Source of the DNA: Paraconiothyrium sp. Pb-2020
Lineage: Eukaryota; Ascomycota; Dothideomycetes; Pleosporales; Didymosphaeriaceae
Direction: 5' to 3'
DNA length: 64,000 nucleotides
Assembly (NCBI GenBank): GCA_022419385.1
Contig: JAJUBI010000004.1
Location: forward strand, 2,895,286 to 2,959,285
In this document: positions 1 to 12,700 of the stretch, in pieces
How positions within the stretch are numbered: position 1 is the first letter of the stretch
Layout of the letters: each line of letters begins with the position of its first letter
The notes under the pieces: generated by a model
What the model was told of the DNA's origin: nothing
The model's database searches: none
Seen by the model: the letters and a program-made list of their open reading frames with translations, nothing else
Position numbers and translations under genes: made by a program

Positions 1-69
1 TAATTCACTATATACGATTGTGGCCCTCAGAATGATTCTCAGCCCAATCAATAACAATATACATCTCGA

Positions 70-1062
70 TCAAGGCTTAGACTCATTCCTAGCATATTCT
101 TTGGGCCTCGTATAACGGCATTTCCAAGCATACATCCACTCTTTTCCAACCTTGTACAGGAAGATGGTGATGAGGGCGATGAGTAGTAACGATGTGACTA
201 CCATGATAAAAGTGCTGGAAAAACGGTAAAGGCCCACTAGACCACGCCAGTGAGCATCGTATCCTTCAATAGTGGCCGACAGCTGCATGGCCCCCAAGAT
301 CACTGAGATTATGCCAAACAAAAAGAGTAGGGGAGGATAGAAGCTCGCGAAATAGTCGCCGTACTGTCGATATGTGCGATGATAGTATGGTTTGTGGAGC
401 AGCAATTTGCTATAGAGATTGAGTCTTGTGAGGCGGATCTCCCCGAACCTGAATCTTGGCGATACTTCTTCGTCGCGAATGGCGAGTAGCTTCGAGCGCA
501 GCAGGCGCCACTGGTCCCAGCTAATGAGGTCTGGGATGAGCGAGAAAGAGTTGAACTTTGCGATTCGGAGATCCGATTCGTATTTGATCAAATAAGCATA
601 CGAGCGAATGAAACCCAAGGCACTAGAACGCAAGAGTGCTTTGTTGCCTTCTGAATGGTCGCTGCTTGCGAGAATATATCGCCAGAAGTCTTGAGACAAA
701 AGATATCTTGGAAGAGGCTTGAGATGTATTCGATCGTAGAACCACACGAGATGTAATTTTGGTTCTTCTGTAACAATTATCTCCCTCCCCTTCACCCTCT
801 GGCGATGAAGTGGGGAGATGTTTCCACTCCGCTGTTCGGTCATCATCCAGAGACGATCCGACAACTCGTCGAGATCACGACATAGTAGATCTTCTAGCAA
901 GAAATCGGAGAGAGCAGTCGAATCCTTGATCACTATGTCCGGATATCCGGGTAGAGACATGGACGGTGTACCGTGACTCGAATTTTGGTCAGGATCGGAC
1001 ACAGAAGGCAACAATTCAACGAATTCATGAGACTCTCTCCGAGATAGGGGCGACATTAACAT
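70..1062 (-). CDS. Two-TM membrane protein, DUF6601-like
   Basis: Single-exon ORF of 330 residues with an ATG at 1062 and TGA at 70. The body (about residues 100-240) carries motifs I associate with the fungal DUF6601 family: HLVWFYDRIHLKPLPRYLL, a SALGFIRSYAYLIKYESDL-type segment, and RFRFGEIRLTRLN. Two hydrophobic stretches lie near the C-terminus (about 240-262, starting YPPLLFLFGIISV, and 282-306, starting STFIMVVTSLLLIAL), so it is probably an integral membrane protein with a long cytosolic N-terminal part. No catalytic motif is visible and the function is unknown. It is divergent from the NLR gene at 1785, with about 720 bases between the two starts. The family name is from memory; the ORF and membrane segments are seen directly. 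Confidence 0.75.
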   Translation of the reverse strand: MLMSPLSRRESHEFVELLPSVSDPDQNSSHGTPSMSLPGYPDIVIKDSTALSDFLLEDLLCRDLDELSDRLWMMTEQRSGNISPLHRQRVKGREIIVTEEPKLHLVWFYDRIHLKPLPRYLLSQDFWRYILASSDHSEGNKALLRSSALGFIRSYAYLIKYESDLRIAKFNSFSLIPDLISWDQWRLLRSKLLAIRDEEVSPRFRFGEIRLTRLNLYSKLLLHKPYYHRTYRQYGDYFASFYPPLLFLFGIISVILGAMQLSATIEGYDAHWRGLVGLYRFSSTFIMVVTSLLLIALITIFLYKVGKEWMYAWKCRYTRPKEYARNESKP

Positions 1063-1784
1063 GTCAGGTAGGCGAAAAGGATGTCTTCAGACACGAGGTT
1101 CAAAAAATGGTATTTAGGGGCCAACACATCCAAGACATTTATCATCTGCGGTGGCGTGCAGGTTTCGCCTGCTCGACCAGCTTGTCTCAATGTGCAAGGA
1201 TACGCCGATAGAGTTCGATAGGTCGACCGAAACGGACCGTTGACGAATGCGCTAGGCAGTCCCTGTAGGGTGGTAGAATGTAGGCGTACTATTGCTACGC
1301 AGCTGCTATAGTTGGCGTTTCCCATTGCCGCCCGTTAGGCTAAATACATGGTTTGGCGAGGCTGCATATGCAATGTTTAGTAGTAGAGCCAACCACCATC
1401 GACAACCTTCAGCCCACCATCAGACGGACATCCCGGCGTACAAGGGTTAGCACAATCTAAGAAAGTAAGGATCACGTCGCCACGGCGCTAACAATGACTA
1501 GGGTACTCACCGGTGCTCTTGACGAGGCTGAGACACAGCCTTAGGTTATTTCAAGATCGCACCTGAGAGAGAGGACAGACAAACGGGACCGTGTAACAAA
1601 AGCGAAAGGTAAAAACGCTCTAAAACACAGGGAAGCGTATGTGAGGTAGCTGTGTCTGATGCTTTAAATTCTTCTTGATACCAACACATGTGCTGCAATA
1701 TCGCCAGACAGTCTTGCAAATTGCTTCACCTTCACTTTCAGTATATTTCACTTTCTCGTGTTTGATCCACTCATATTCGTGAGC
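1063..1784. other. Divergent intergenic region
   Basis: This 722-base stretch lies between the two divergent starts at 1062 and 1785 and presumably holds both promoters. Short overlapping ORFs on both strands have no recognisable motif. I see no RNA gene or repeat. Confidence 0.5.
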
Positions 1785-4700
1785 ATGAGTGTCACCACGC
1801 CTGATTTTCCAGCCCGGAAGGAACCCAAGCGACGAAGTTTTCGCGCCCATGGGATTCCCTATGAGTGGACGCTCGATGATATCAACAAAAGATTTGCCAG
1901 TCGGTTTCCGGCTGCCTCATTCACGTTTAGCTCAATGTGTAGAGCCTTTAGCGGTGACAAAAGGACTGCTGTCCTCACAGTTGAGCCACCGTTCCCAGAA
2001 GATCTGAGGGTGAACGTAGGAATCCCCTTAGATGGCCACAGGATTATCATTGAATCATGCGATGGCTTAACATCTTTGTTTGAGCCTCCGGATGGAGATC
2101 CTATCACAGCTGAGTATTTACTTGTGCCTTAAAGAAAGACTGGAACAAAGAATCTCAGCCCTGATTACTTTCCAGCATTGTTTTTGTCCACGGTCTAAGT
2201 GGGCACTCTGTCGGGTCATGGACGAATCATGAAGGCTATTGCTGGCCCCGAGATGCTTTGGGAAACCATTTACGTAACGTCCGAATCCTGACGTTTGGTT
2301 ACGAAGCAAAGCTAAATGAAGACACGTCCACATCAGTCCTCTCTGACTTTGGTGTGACATTGTTGAACGAGCTTGGCAAAGCAAGAAAGAAACCTGAGGT
2401 ATATTCTCGCCTGATATAGACTGAAAAGTCAGTTAACATCGTGGACAGCACCAAAGACGCCCATTATTGCTCATTGGACATAGTTTCGGGGGTACAGTCA
2501 TTGCATGGGTAGGAATACCCAAGGCTGTCTGTTGCGTCTATGCTTACCTTACAATAGGCTCTCAATGAGCTTGCGAGACGAAAACAGGTCCCGGAGCTTG
2601 ACAATACATTGCGCGCTATTCGTGGTGTCACGTTTTTCGGGGCCCCCCATATGGGGATGAGCATAGAGTACTTGGAGCCCCTCACACGGAAACGAAAACA
2701 TGAGTCCATGAGGAGAACTCTGGAGGACCTGCGCCCGAACTCAGAGCTTCTGAGAACACTTCGAGCTACGCTGGCAGATCTTCACGATATTAGATTCATC
2801 ACCTGCCTAGAACAAAAGCTTACACTGGCCCAGGTAAGCACATGGTTCAGAAGTTGGCCTTTAACTCACTCACTTCCTCCAGGACGCATATGGTAACTTC
2901 ACTGGTGAGAGCTACAAGGCAGTTGAGCCTAATTCCGCGCGGTTGCATGCGCGTTTCGAAAAAGTTATATTGATTGCCGCTGATCATCGGAATATGATCA
3001 AATTCAGCCACGAGCAGGAGCGACACTACGAGCTCATCCGTGACGAATTGCAGAGTACCTTGTACCTCTGTCGGTAGGTTTTGTCGATGTCCGGGATTTT
3101 GCAAGCACGTTCTGACCACATGAAGCCAGATAAATCTACCGTGCCTCACGTCGGAGCAACGGAAGATACTTATGGATTCGCTTCGTGCGTCTGACATAGG
3201 GAACAAGGGACTAGAAAATCGACCAGCCGTCGCAGGAACAAGCGAATGGATTCTCGACCATGCAGCATACCACAACTGGAGATCTGGATCCGAATGCACT
3301 GACGCCAAAGCCATGTTCCTCTGCATCAAGGGATGCCCAGGAAGTGGCAAGTCTACCTTAATTCAGCATGCTCTCGAACGCCACAAAGCGCAGCGTGGAG
3401 ACCATTATGTGGTGTCTTTCTTTTTCAACGAGCATGGACCTTACTCTCAACGTAATGTCAGTTACATGTATCAGAGTCTCTTGATACAAGTACTGGAAAA
3501 TATGCCTCGAATCCCTTCAGAAGCTGTTTCTATTGAAAGATTGTCGTTGAATGCCGTTTGGGAGACTTATGCCCTGAGAGAGCTACTGGAATATATCATA
3601 CCTCTTCTGGACAAGCCACTATTCTGTTTCATTGATGCGAGTGGGTGCCAGCCAATGGATCTGCCAGATATCATCCACCTTTTCGATCGAATCGCAAAGA
3701 ATTGCGAACACAAAACCAGTCTCAGAGTTTGTTTCACATATTCAAATGACGAAGACCTTCCTGAGATTGTCACACAAACGGCCATCATCTCTTTAGAAGC
3801 TCAAGAGCAACACCGTCGAGACATTCTTCGCTTCATGGGACAGCATCTGGAAAGCGGTCATCACAACTCTTTCGAGCGATTAGACCAGCTTGCGCAGAAA
3901 GCAGAAGCCAACTTCTTGTGGGCCAAGCTGGCCATAGGCCTCCTCCAGAAGGATTTTTCTCAAGCTGGTAATTTTCAAATGGGAAGAGTTGCCGTGATAG
4001 AAAGAATGCAGAACCTACCTCGCGGCCTTCCACAGCTTTTCAACTACATACTGAACGAAGCTGGCCGCCAGCAAGACAACCAATTCCTATTGTTACTCAA
4101 GTCTGTCAACCAGTCACCGAAACCACCCAAAGCAGAAGAAATGTATAAGCTGACAAGATCGACTGCTGAGGTTTTCAGGCGTCAAACGAAAGAAGTTGCT
4201 GTACAGTCCATTCTCGATCTATCGAGAGGGCTATTGGAAATCACAGGAAAAAAGGGGAGGCATGTGCGGTTCGTTCACAGTTGCATCCCACAACTTCTGG
4301 AAAGCCTTGAAATTGTAGGAGGTGCTAATGAGAGGAGCTTGGCAACGTCCCCTGGAGTTGCTCACGATCGCATCAAGAACGACTGTATCGAATTACTGAG
4401 GCGACTAAATGACGATATGATCGACTTAGAGACGGCAACTTACGCGGTCGAGAACGTCATTCCCAACGCTGATGAAGCTCAACGATTAGGGGTTTCGCAA
4501 GCCGACTTCGTCACGAGCTTCCCAGTGGCTGAATGGATTCAACTCACCAACATCATAACTGGATATAACAGATTCGCTGAGAATACCAGTTTGACTTACG
4601 TACTCGCCGATATGAATATGTCTCATCTCATTCTCGCCCATCCAGCAAGTCTCCAATCGTATTTGCTACCGAACTCAGGCATGCTAGGCACTCCACTCTT

Positions 4701-6744
4701 TGTAGCACTTGCGAAGATGAACAAAGAGACCCTATTTGCGTTTCTAAAGCTCGAAAGAGGTCGTACAAAACCTCTGCACCCCTATTATAATTCTGAGGCC
4801 CTTCCTGATGAGCATGCGGAGCTCTGCGCTCAGTATTTCGAATTACTGCAAGAAGCTCACCAAACTGGAACCTTGAAACACATATTGTCTCCAGAAAGCA
4901 GTAAACTGTCAGATATGGGAGCTGTGATTGCGTTCATGAAGCGTCCGGGCAACGAGATCCTGCACCTGTACTTGATGTTAGCTGGGCGTGTAGATATGAA
5001 TCGACAAGCCTTTGAGACGGCTAAGACGGTAGCTCAGGTCAAGAAACCACTACTTCTCGAGTATCCTTGCCCACCAATGGCCTCACAGATCACCAGCAGA
5101 GGCATGGCGGATGGATCAATGAGTCAATCGTCTTCACAGATTCAACCACGTGGTGCGGCACAGGAGTACTATGATTCATTTAAGACCCACCCGGATGGGC
5201 ACAACTCGCATCAAATTGATGCACCCGTAGAATCTGCCGAAAAGGAATCAAAAGCTCTTGATGCCCTTGAAATGGGTCGTCTTCGCCTTCCAGCTGGCAA
5301 ATCCGCGGAGAGACTCGTCGAGCATCCCTTACAGAAGGGCGATGCAGTGTTCGACATTAAGAAAGCAAAGATCAAGAGTGAAAAACACCGAAAAGCCGCA
5401 ACTCTCCGAAAACCAAGGGCTGATAAGAAGGGGTCTGCTTTAGGTTATGCCAGCTCAGATGAGGAGGAGTCTTCGAAGAAGGTTCTGTCCTCAAAGTCCA
5501 AGAAGCACCATGTCAAACCGCGTACAAAGTCAGATGGTCAGCGTGGGAACCCCAACGCAACCCACAAAGGCAAGCAACGCAAGGTCAAGGCACGAGACGC
5601 ACAGGGACCGAAGCTAGGGACTCACACAAAAGCTGGAACGCTTGAGGTTTCGAAGACGAACAAATATCACAGCGACCAGCGTCATGTCCATAAGGGCCAT
5701 AGCGACAAGGGCCATAGTGACACCCGAACGCTCTTCGTTACCGACACAAGTGAGATCCAAACATCAACTTTAAGCTCTAGCGAACAACAAAAGCTTCATG
5801 GCCTGAGAATCTTGGATGCACACGTTCCCCGAAAGGGCCCACAGATCAATGATCTAAACGCTGCCTCTGAGGACTGTGGCTCGGATGAAGTGAGTTCCTC
5901 AGACAGTTCAAGCTCGTCCGATACGTCTTCTGATTCCACCTCGTCCGAAGACTCTCAGTCAAGCGACGAGGATGACTTTTTGAACTCAACTCCGCGTTCA
6001 CAAGTTGGATTAAGCTCACAGTCTCCCGGCCCGGTCCAAGATCATCAGAAGACCGGTTTGCCTCTGTTGGACGATATACGTTCGGACGACCAATCTGTAC
6101 GTGGTGATATGCAGGCACCAAAGATTCCAATGAGCGATACGGCTATCAATCAACATAATAGCCATTCGATCCGCAATCATTATGAAACATCAGCGTTTAT
6201 ACTCGGCAGCCGCGAGGAGGTAGAAACCCGGCATATGAATCATCATCATCGACCAGAAGATGGATTCAGTCCCGTCAGCCCTTTGTCTGTGTACCCAAGC
6301 ATTACAAGCACTGGGAGCAGTCAAGCAAACTCTCCCAGTTCCCATGGCTCTACATCTAGCTCTAGCAGTTCTAGCTCAGGTGATGAGAGCAGTGACGAAG
6401 ATCGCAACGGCCCATACACACAACATGCTGGAGTCGACATGACAAGCGCGGGTGAAGGAAGCGACTCGGAAGCAGACGACATTTACAGCCCAGCCTATGG
6501 CTATGGACCACAACATGAGAGCAGTGACAGCTCAAATGACGACGACGACGACGACGACGGAGGTCAAGGGGAGGCTGACGAAATTGAGGACTCCGAAGAC
6601 AGTGATGTCGACGTTGAACAGGATGATTTCTCGGATAATGATTACGACGGTGTTAATGACGGTCGACATGACTCTTCAGGTAGTGCGGCCGAGAGTGGTG
6701 ACGACCAGTTTGACGACGAAAGGTATGACAGTGATAGCGACTAG
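1785..6744 (+). CDS. NLR-like protein: SesB-type hydrolase, NACHT, disordered tail
   Basis: Six exons: 1785-2113, 2176-2398, 2449-2508, 2558-2833, 2883-3073, 3126-6744 (introns 62, 50, 49, 49 and 52 nt); 1565 residues. Residues 1-110 form the usual N-terminal leader. Residues 110-360 are an alpha/beta-hydrolase (SesB/DUF676-like): DIVFVHGLSGH, RILTFGYEA, the nucleophile elbow GHSFGG (Ser196) and FFGAPHMG. A linker follows (CLTSEQRKILMDSL), then a NACHT P-loop NTPase with Walker A GCPGSGKST (429-437) and a weak Walker B FCFIDASGC (526-534). No ankyrin, TPR or WD repeats follow. Instead a basic Lys/His-rich segment (about 1100-1185) runs into Ser/Asp/Glu-rich sequence with an Asp run (nt 6538-6558) and an acidic end. 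Members of this class sense non-self or trigger incompatibility in fungi; that role is inferred here. The start ATG 1785 was chosen over an upstream in-frame GTG. Confidence 0.85.
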
Positions 6745-7412
6745 GAAAACTGTAGCTTAGTGGTGTATGTGAGATTCACACAATAGAATTCTTTTCAACA
6801 TGCATCGTTAATTCAGAACTGTAGTGGATACTTCTTCATAAAGGAGACTGTATCTGGTCAATGCGGAACTTCAGTATACGTGACCGAGTAGAGAAGCATT
6901 CCCTGGAAACAGACCTCTACGCTGTTGCGACGGACTCCGCGCCAGAGACCGATAGTGAAAGGAGCACATGATCATTGTGATGCTAAACTCGACGATGTAC
7001 CGATAGGCAGCGATAAGTGGCCGCCATGAGAGCGGTTTGTGGGAACGTGAGATGCAGGCCGATGAGGTCTTCAGGGTTACTAAAAGAGGCCGTGGAGGAC
7101 GCTAGCGTGGGATGTTGTGGGGCCCTTGTCGCGCTGCAGGGATCCGCTCCGTTGTCCAACAGGTACTATCCTCGGGGCTACTTCATTTTGGATACAAACT
7201 AGCTGAGAGGGCGAACTTGAGTTGCTCTGCCGATACTCAATCACTGAGAACAAATACTGGTCCGCTAAGTCGTCCTCTCTGGCTGTCATTGACATGCAGG
7301 CGCGGAGGGCGCTGTGTGGCTTGGCCTGGGCTTGGAATAACCTCATGAGCTGCGCTTCCCCGCGTCTCAACAGATCGCATCGCAGCCTTTAACTCTCGCT
7401 TCGCATTTTATT
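6745..7412. other. Intergenic region upstream of GH76 gene
   Basis: This 668-base stretch follows the NLR stop and precedes the GH76 start on the same strand. It should hold the NLR 3' UTR and the GH76 promoter. Short ORFs in it show no family resemblance. Confidence 0.4.
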
Positions 7413-9332
7413 ATGTACTTCCAGGGCGTCAACCGATGGCGGTGGGTGGCGGTACTGTTGGTGCTTCTATGGCTGTTGGGGGCCTCAGCAGCCGGTGGAA
7501 CTCGTAAGTCCTCCGCTGCCGAAAAGTCATGCGTCTAGTAGGATTCGATAGGACACATGAGTACCGACACACATGCACTGTAATTTCATTTCTCGTTCTG
7601 ACGGACTGTAGATAATCAGGATGTCCTTCAATCAGAATCTCCAGCTGCATCAAGCCCATACCAGACTATATTCAATACTACAGATTCTCACATGCCTCAA
7701 TATCTCCATGATGCTCTATCAGTAATGCAAGACCAATACTTCTCCCTCTGGCTCGGGAAATGGACAACGGCAATTGATTGGACCGCCGCGATTATAGGCA
7801 CCCACCTCGCCGCAACACTATCCTCATTGTCGCGCTCGCTTTCCTACACCATGCTAGACACTGTCGATAAAACGCAAAACCTCGATTTCAAAGCCCAGAT
7901 GGTAGAAAGCGAGATCAATAAGTACTTTGGGCATCTAATAACATACTATTTTGGACAAGACTACTTCTCGATTCGGATGCAGGCCTACGACGACATGTTG
8001 TGGGTGGTGCTGGGATGGCTGGAGGCGATTCAACTTATTAAGACGCACTCTGAGAGACATTATTCAGATTATGGGAATGGGACAAGAGCCTGGAATGCGC
8101 AGCAATTTATACCCGCTTTTGCACACCGCGCGCGCGTGTTCTATGAGCTGGCTGAGGAAGGATGGGATTGGGTACTTTGTGGTGGAGGAATGACCTGGAA
8201 TCCGCAACTTTTACCCTACAAAAATGCTATCACAAACCAGCTTTACATTTCCGCGAGCATCAGCATGTATCTCCATTTCCCAGGGGACGACAACTGCTCC
8301 CCATTCATGGGCGCCGCGGAAAGACATCAAACGGACTGGAACCTCTTTCACGCAAAAGAACAAGGCTCCACGTTCGCATGTTCAGAGTCAGATCACAAAC
8401 CCAAATACGACCCAAAGTATTTGACCAACGCGATTAATGGCCACAATTGGCTCGCAAATAGTGGCATGCTCAACGCCCAAGGTCTCTACACAGACGGCTT
8501 CCACATCAGCGGGTATGGACAAAACCACAGCAAGACTGAGTGTGACGAGCGCAATGCAATGGTCTACACATACAACCAAGGCGTCATTCTCTCTGGTTTG
8601 CGCGGTCTCTGGGAAGCAACCGGCAGGATCTCTTACCTCAACGAGGGATACGAGCTTGTGGGCAATGTGATACGCTCTACAGGTTGGACAGATGTCGACT
8701 TTCCATCCGTAACTTTCACAGACCATCAAGATCCATCGCCTTCCCCAACACACGCGAATGAGGCTTCGCAAACTACAAATAGGGGAACTCTCGGCACCAA
8801 CGGCGTCCTCACCGAGCTCTGCGATCCGATGGGCACATGCACCCAAGACAGCCAAACCTTCAAAGGGATATTCTTTCATCACCTGACCGCTTTCTGCGCG
8901 CCGCTCCCCACATTCCCCGCTCAACGAGACAAAACACATCATGCTAGCCATGACATATACAATCTGCATCGGAAATCTTGTGATGCGTATGCGCCGTGGG
9001 TGATCCGTAACGCGCAAGCTGCGCTGGAGACGCGCGACGAGGATGGGAAATTCGGGGCATGGTGGGGCGCTGGAAATAGTGAAGGACAAATTGAGGTGGA
9101 TGAGGTGCTGCCCAGGGATGCTCTAGATTATAGGAATGATCCGGGGTTACTTCTGACATCGAACTTCAGCTCCATGCTGAGTGAGGGGATGCAAGAGTTG
9201 GTAGAGAAGAGAACCCGGATTGATGATGAAGATCCCAATGAAAGGGGCCGAGGCCGAACGGTCGAGACCCAGGGTGGAGGCATTGCAGTTGTCAGGGCGA
9301 TGTGGGAGATTTTGCGACAAAGTGGACTGTAA
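7413..9332 (+). CDS. Secreted GH76 endo-alpha-1,6-mannanase (Dcw1/Dfg5 type)
   Basis: Two exons: 7413-7503 and 7612-9332 (intron 108 nt); 603 residues. Exon 1 supplies a signal peptide (basic start MYFQGVNRWRW, then VAVLLVLLWLLGASAAG). The mature part matches glycoside hydrolase family 76: the paired acidic YDDMLWVVLGWLEAI, then WDWVLCGGGMTWNP and PYKNAITNQLY. The family cleaves alpha-1,6-mannan and helps attach GPI mannoproteins to the wall. No C-terminal hydrophobic GPI signal is seen, so it is probably soluble or wall-bound. The TAA stop lies inside a perfect donor (CTGTAAGTG), so a spliced alternative C-terminus cannot be excluded. It is convergent with KAP120, 374 bases away. Confidence 0.88.
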
Positions 9333-9706
9333 GTGCCGAAACAATGGTGCTGGAGACTCGGCATCTGTGTTGTGGGAACATAAAACAACTGCGATTCTTT
9401 GAGCCTCTTCCATCGACCGATTGTGGCATTTCTGTTTGTTTGAGACAGGCGACGTACGATTGAGTGGTGTAGTATCACAATGGCGCACCGAGTCCCTTTT
9501 TCGGACAGGGCACTCAAATTCTGCATGGGTATATACGATCTAAGCCTCATCAACACTTCCAGGTTGACCATTTGCAAGCTACACGCCCTAAAACCCAACA
9601 TCCTCGCCAACGCTCTTATCCGCGCCTCTTGGCCTGCTCATCCAAACTTACGCTAAAACTGCCACCCCAACGAATCACTGCTTTCCGGCGCGATTGGATC
9701 ATTATA
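9333..9706. other. Convergent 3' intergenic region
   Basis: This 374-base stretch separates the ends of the GH76 and KAP120 genes and should hold both 3' UTRs. No coding signal is visible. Confidence 0.4.
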
Positions 9707-12700
9707 CTACATGATACCCAAATCGCCAAAGCCTTTGAGCACATCTTTATCCACACGGCTCAACCACTCTTCCTGGAATCGCTCTTCACTGCCCGACGAT
9801 CGAATAGAATCCTGCAGGTGCTCGCGCACAAATACGACAAGATTGATACGATGGACAGGATCTGAGTAGAGTAAGATACGCTTCCGCACATCCTCTGGGG
9901 CTTCAGGCTCGATAGGATGGAAAGGCTCGGGCTCGTCCGGCCAGAAGAGCGAACTATTTCTCTCGTTAGCCAAATTGCCCGATTTTGCTGCAAAGAATCG
10001 CTAGATCCATCAAAATGTACTTACTCCGCGGTCTTGTCGTCCATACCATCCAGCAATTCGCCCAAAACATCCGTCCACATGGCCACAAGACTTTGCAACC
10101 GACCGAGAATCCAGGACTGACCTGTCTCCAGAAGACGCGTGAGAACAAGGGTCATGAGTTTCTTATTCGGCGGGTCGCCGATATTCTCGATGTGTCCGAA
10201 CCACTCTTCCAGCAGCCAGTCCAACGTCTTCTCCAACTCGGCACCTCCGACTGAAGAAATCGCCTCCAGTAGAATCGCAGGAGATGCTAGCCCAATTCTG
10301 GCGAGCACAGAGAAGTAATCGGTCTCCACAACGCCGTCGACGGCGCGAGACGGCATTTCGCGCAGTGGGCCGTGGGACTGGTGATGCGTCCAGGCGCCAT
10401 GGAGACCTTCCATCACTTTGGCGAGGAAGTTCGAGGAGATAAGGTCGCTAACGAGGACTTTGGTGGCTTCTTCGCCGCCGAGACCGTCTGCGCCGCGGAT
10501 GATGCACATCATAAGATGCGATACGGCGCCGCTGGCTTCCGGCTTCAGATTGCCCAATAGCTCAGATAGGCAACGGATCAATTCGGGACGGAAGTTGTCT
10601 GCGAGGACAGCAGCAGGGGCGAGGAGGAGGTACGCTTCTGTGATCTCGATCGCTTTGCGAAGCGTGTCGTTGTCCATTGCGAACAATGGGATTAGATATT
10701 GGAGAAGACTTAGGAGCTCAGGAGGCGTGGGTTCAGGGGCAGAAGGCGTCTGCGCAATGATGGACGACCAGAGGTCGAGCGCGTCTTCGAGGAGGTAGAT
10801 TTGCGTATCGGAGTTGGGTTCGATGGCGCTTTGTATAATAGGGAGAAAGGAGACGTGGAACGAGCGAGAGTCGGCTTTCATCGCATTCGTTAGGCGTGCG
10901 AGGATTGTGAGAATGGCTTGTTTCATGAGGTGCTCGTCGCCCGACTGCTCCCACAGCGGAGGAAGAAGGCTGATGATGCTGTTTGCATACGGCGTTATCT
11001 GTCCGATGTAAGCGCGACGCCACCCAATCGTCTGATGTGGCCTACATTATGTTCTAGCCTCTCGACAATGATGCTAATGGTGTTCAACAGCGCCATCTTC
11101 GTTTCCTGAAGCTCGACCTCTTGTACCAAAGCCATTAGTCTATCCAAGATACCCGGTGCGTACGGCACAAAGTTGTCGGCTTTGAACTCCCATTCGTCTG
11201 CGACTTGATGAAACTTCCTACCAGCGGTAACTCGAACAACGAGGTCGTTGAGCGGGTCATTCTTGTTCATTAGGTGTTCGAATATCTGGTATACGATAGG
11301 TTTCTTGTCCATTGCAATCTTAATTGCAATCCACTGAGATAGAATGATAGCAATGCGGCGTCGGATGATGTTGTAACCCGGTTTCTGTTTCTGGGCTTCT
11401 TGCACCAAGGTATTCGTGATGAAGGAGTCGAAATCGACGTGGTCGTGAAGTACATCGGCCGCTAGACCAATGGCAGTGTATACAGAGTCTTTAAACAAAA
11501 CGTCCTCGTTGTCAGGCGCTATCTGTGGTCAGCTAATGTATTTCTCGACGTTCGAATGACTACTCACTCGCAACTGTACGGAAGACTTGGAGAAGAGGCT
11601 GGATGATTAAATCTTTGAAATTCTTCGCAAGGTCTAGAAACAGTTTCTCTGCGCAAGGACGGATGGCAAACTCCCAGTCTTCGGCGCCCTCTTCCATTTT
11701 TTCCCATTCGTCAGGCTCTTCCTCCCACATGCGGAGGTCACTCGGCCTGAATACGAAAAACTTCGTGACAAGTGTAGACACCATCTCACGGACGAGATCA
11801 TCGGTCAGAAGGTCTTGCTTGACCATCTGTACAGCTTTGGTACGCTCATCTTTCTCCTGTTGCTGACGGTAACGGAAAGTTTGAACTGGGTAGAAGACCA
11901 TCTTCACACAAGCACGGACAATGAGCAACCCTTTCAAGCCAAGGCGCTCAAGGATGGGCGCGTCGTCTTCTTCGTCCCCGTCGGTGCCAATCTTGGCATC
12001 TTGTACTGACTTGGAACCCCAAGTATCGCCCAGACGAGACACCAAAGCCCAGTATGCGCGAACCAAACCAATCGAATCGGGCATAAGGACGAAGTCCGCT
12101 GGATGCGTGGTGGCCATGAAGTAGTGGAATTTGGACAGTTGCATCAGATGCTTCTCTACAAGCTTGCGAACCGGCGGCGCAAGCGTGCTGTCTTCTTGGA
12201 CATACGGTATGAAATTGCCAAAGAAATTACGCGAAAGGGTCCAAAGCTCTTGTACGTCCTTCTCCCGCCCTGGAAAGTCATAGCTGCTCACGACAAGCCG
12301 GCGAATGATTTTGATGGCGATTAAACTGTTCTCAATGTCCTCAAGAGCACCTCCTTCGTCATCCCCTCCCTCGCGGAAAAACTTTTGCCAGCTGTGCACC
12401 TTGTTCACGTATATGTTTCCCAGCACGTTCAATACCTCAGGCGCAACGTTTTGAAGGTTTTGCCGTGTTCTAAGCAGTCGGCCCGTAGACAATTCTTTAA
12501 CAATGTATAGCAAAAGGAGGAGTGCGCGAGGCAACTGGAGGCGGAAGGCGTTCGGCTCGGTGGAAGCGCGGAGAATTCCGATAAGTTGTTGGAAAACGTT
12601 TGGCCAGTCGTTGGGATACTCGAAGCGGACGATCTTAGCGACCATAAGAGCATTTTGCAATGCAAGCCGACTATCCGCCTCATTTACTGCACTTTCGAGC

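Noticed and set aside
2434..2470. Apparent one-base frameshift just before the GHSFGG motif of the NLR
   Set aside because: An intron at 2399-2448 (GTATAT donor, CAG acceptor) joins the exons in frame, so no mutation is needed.
6452..6760. Thr/Met-rich 102-codon ORF at the end of the NLR gene
   Set aside because: It is a shifted-frame shadow of the acidic Asp/Ser tail, whose repeats are open in several frames.
8388..9089. 233-codon minus-strand ORF within the GH76 gene
   Set aside because: It is antisense to conserved GH76 sequence and shows no domain.
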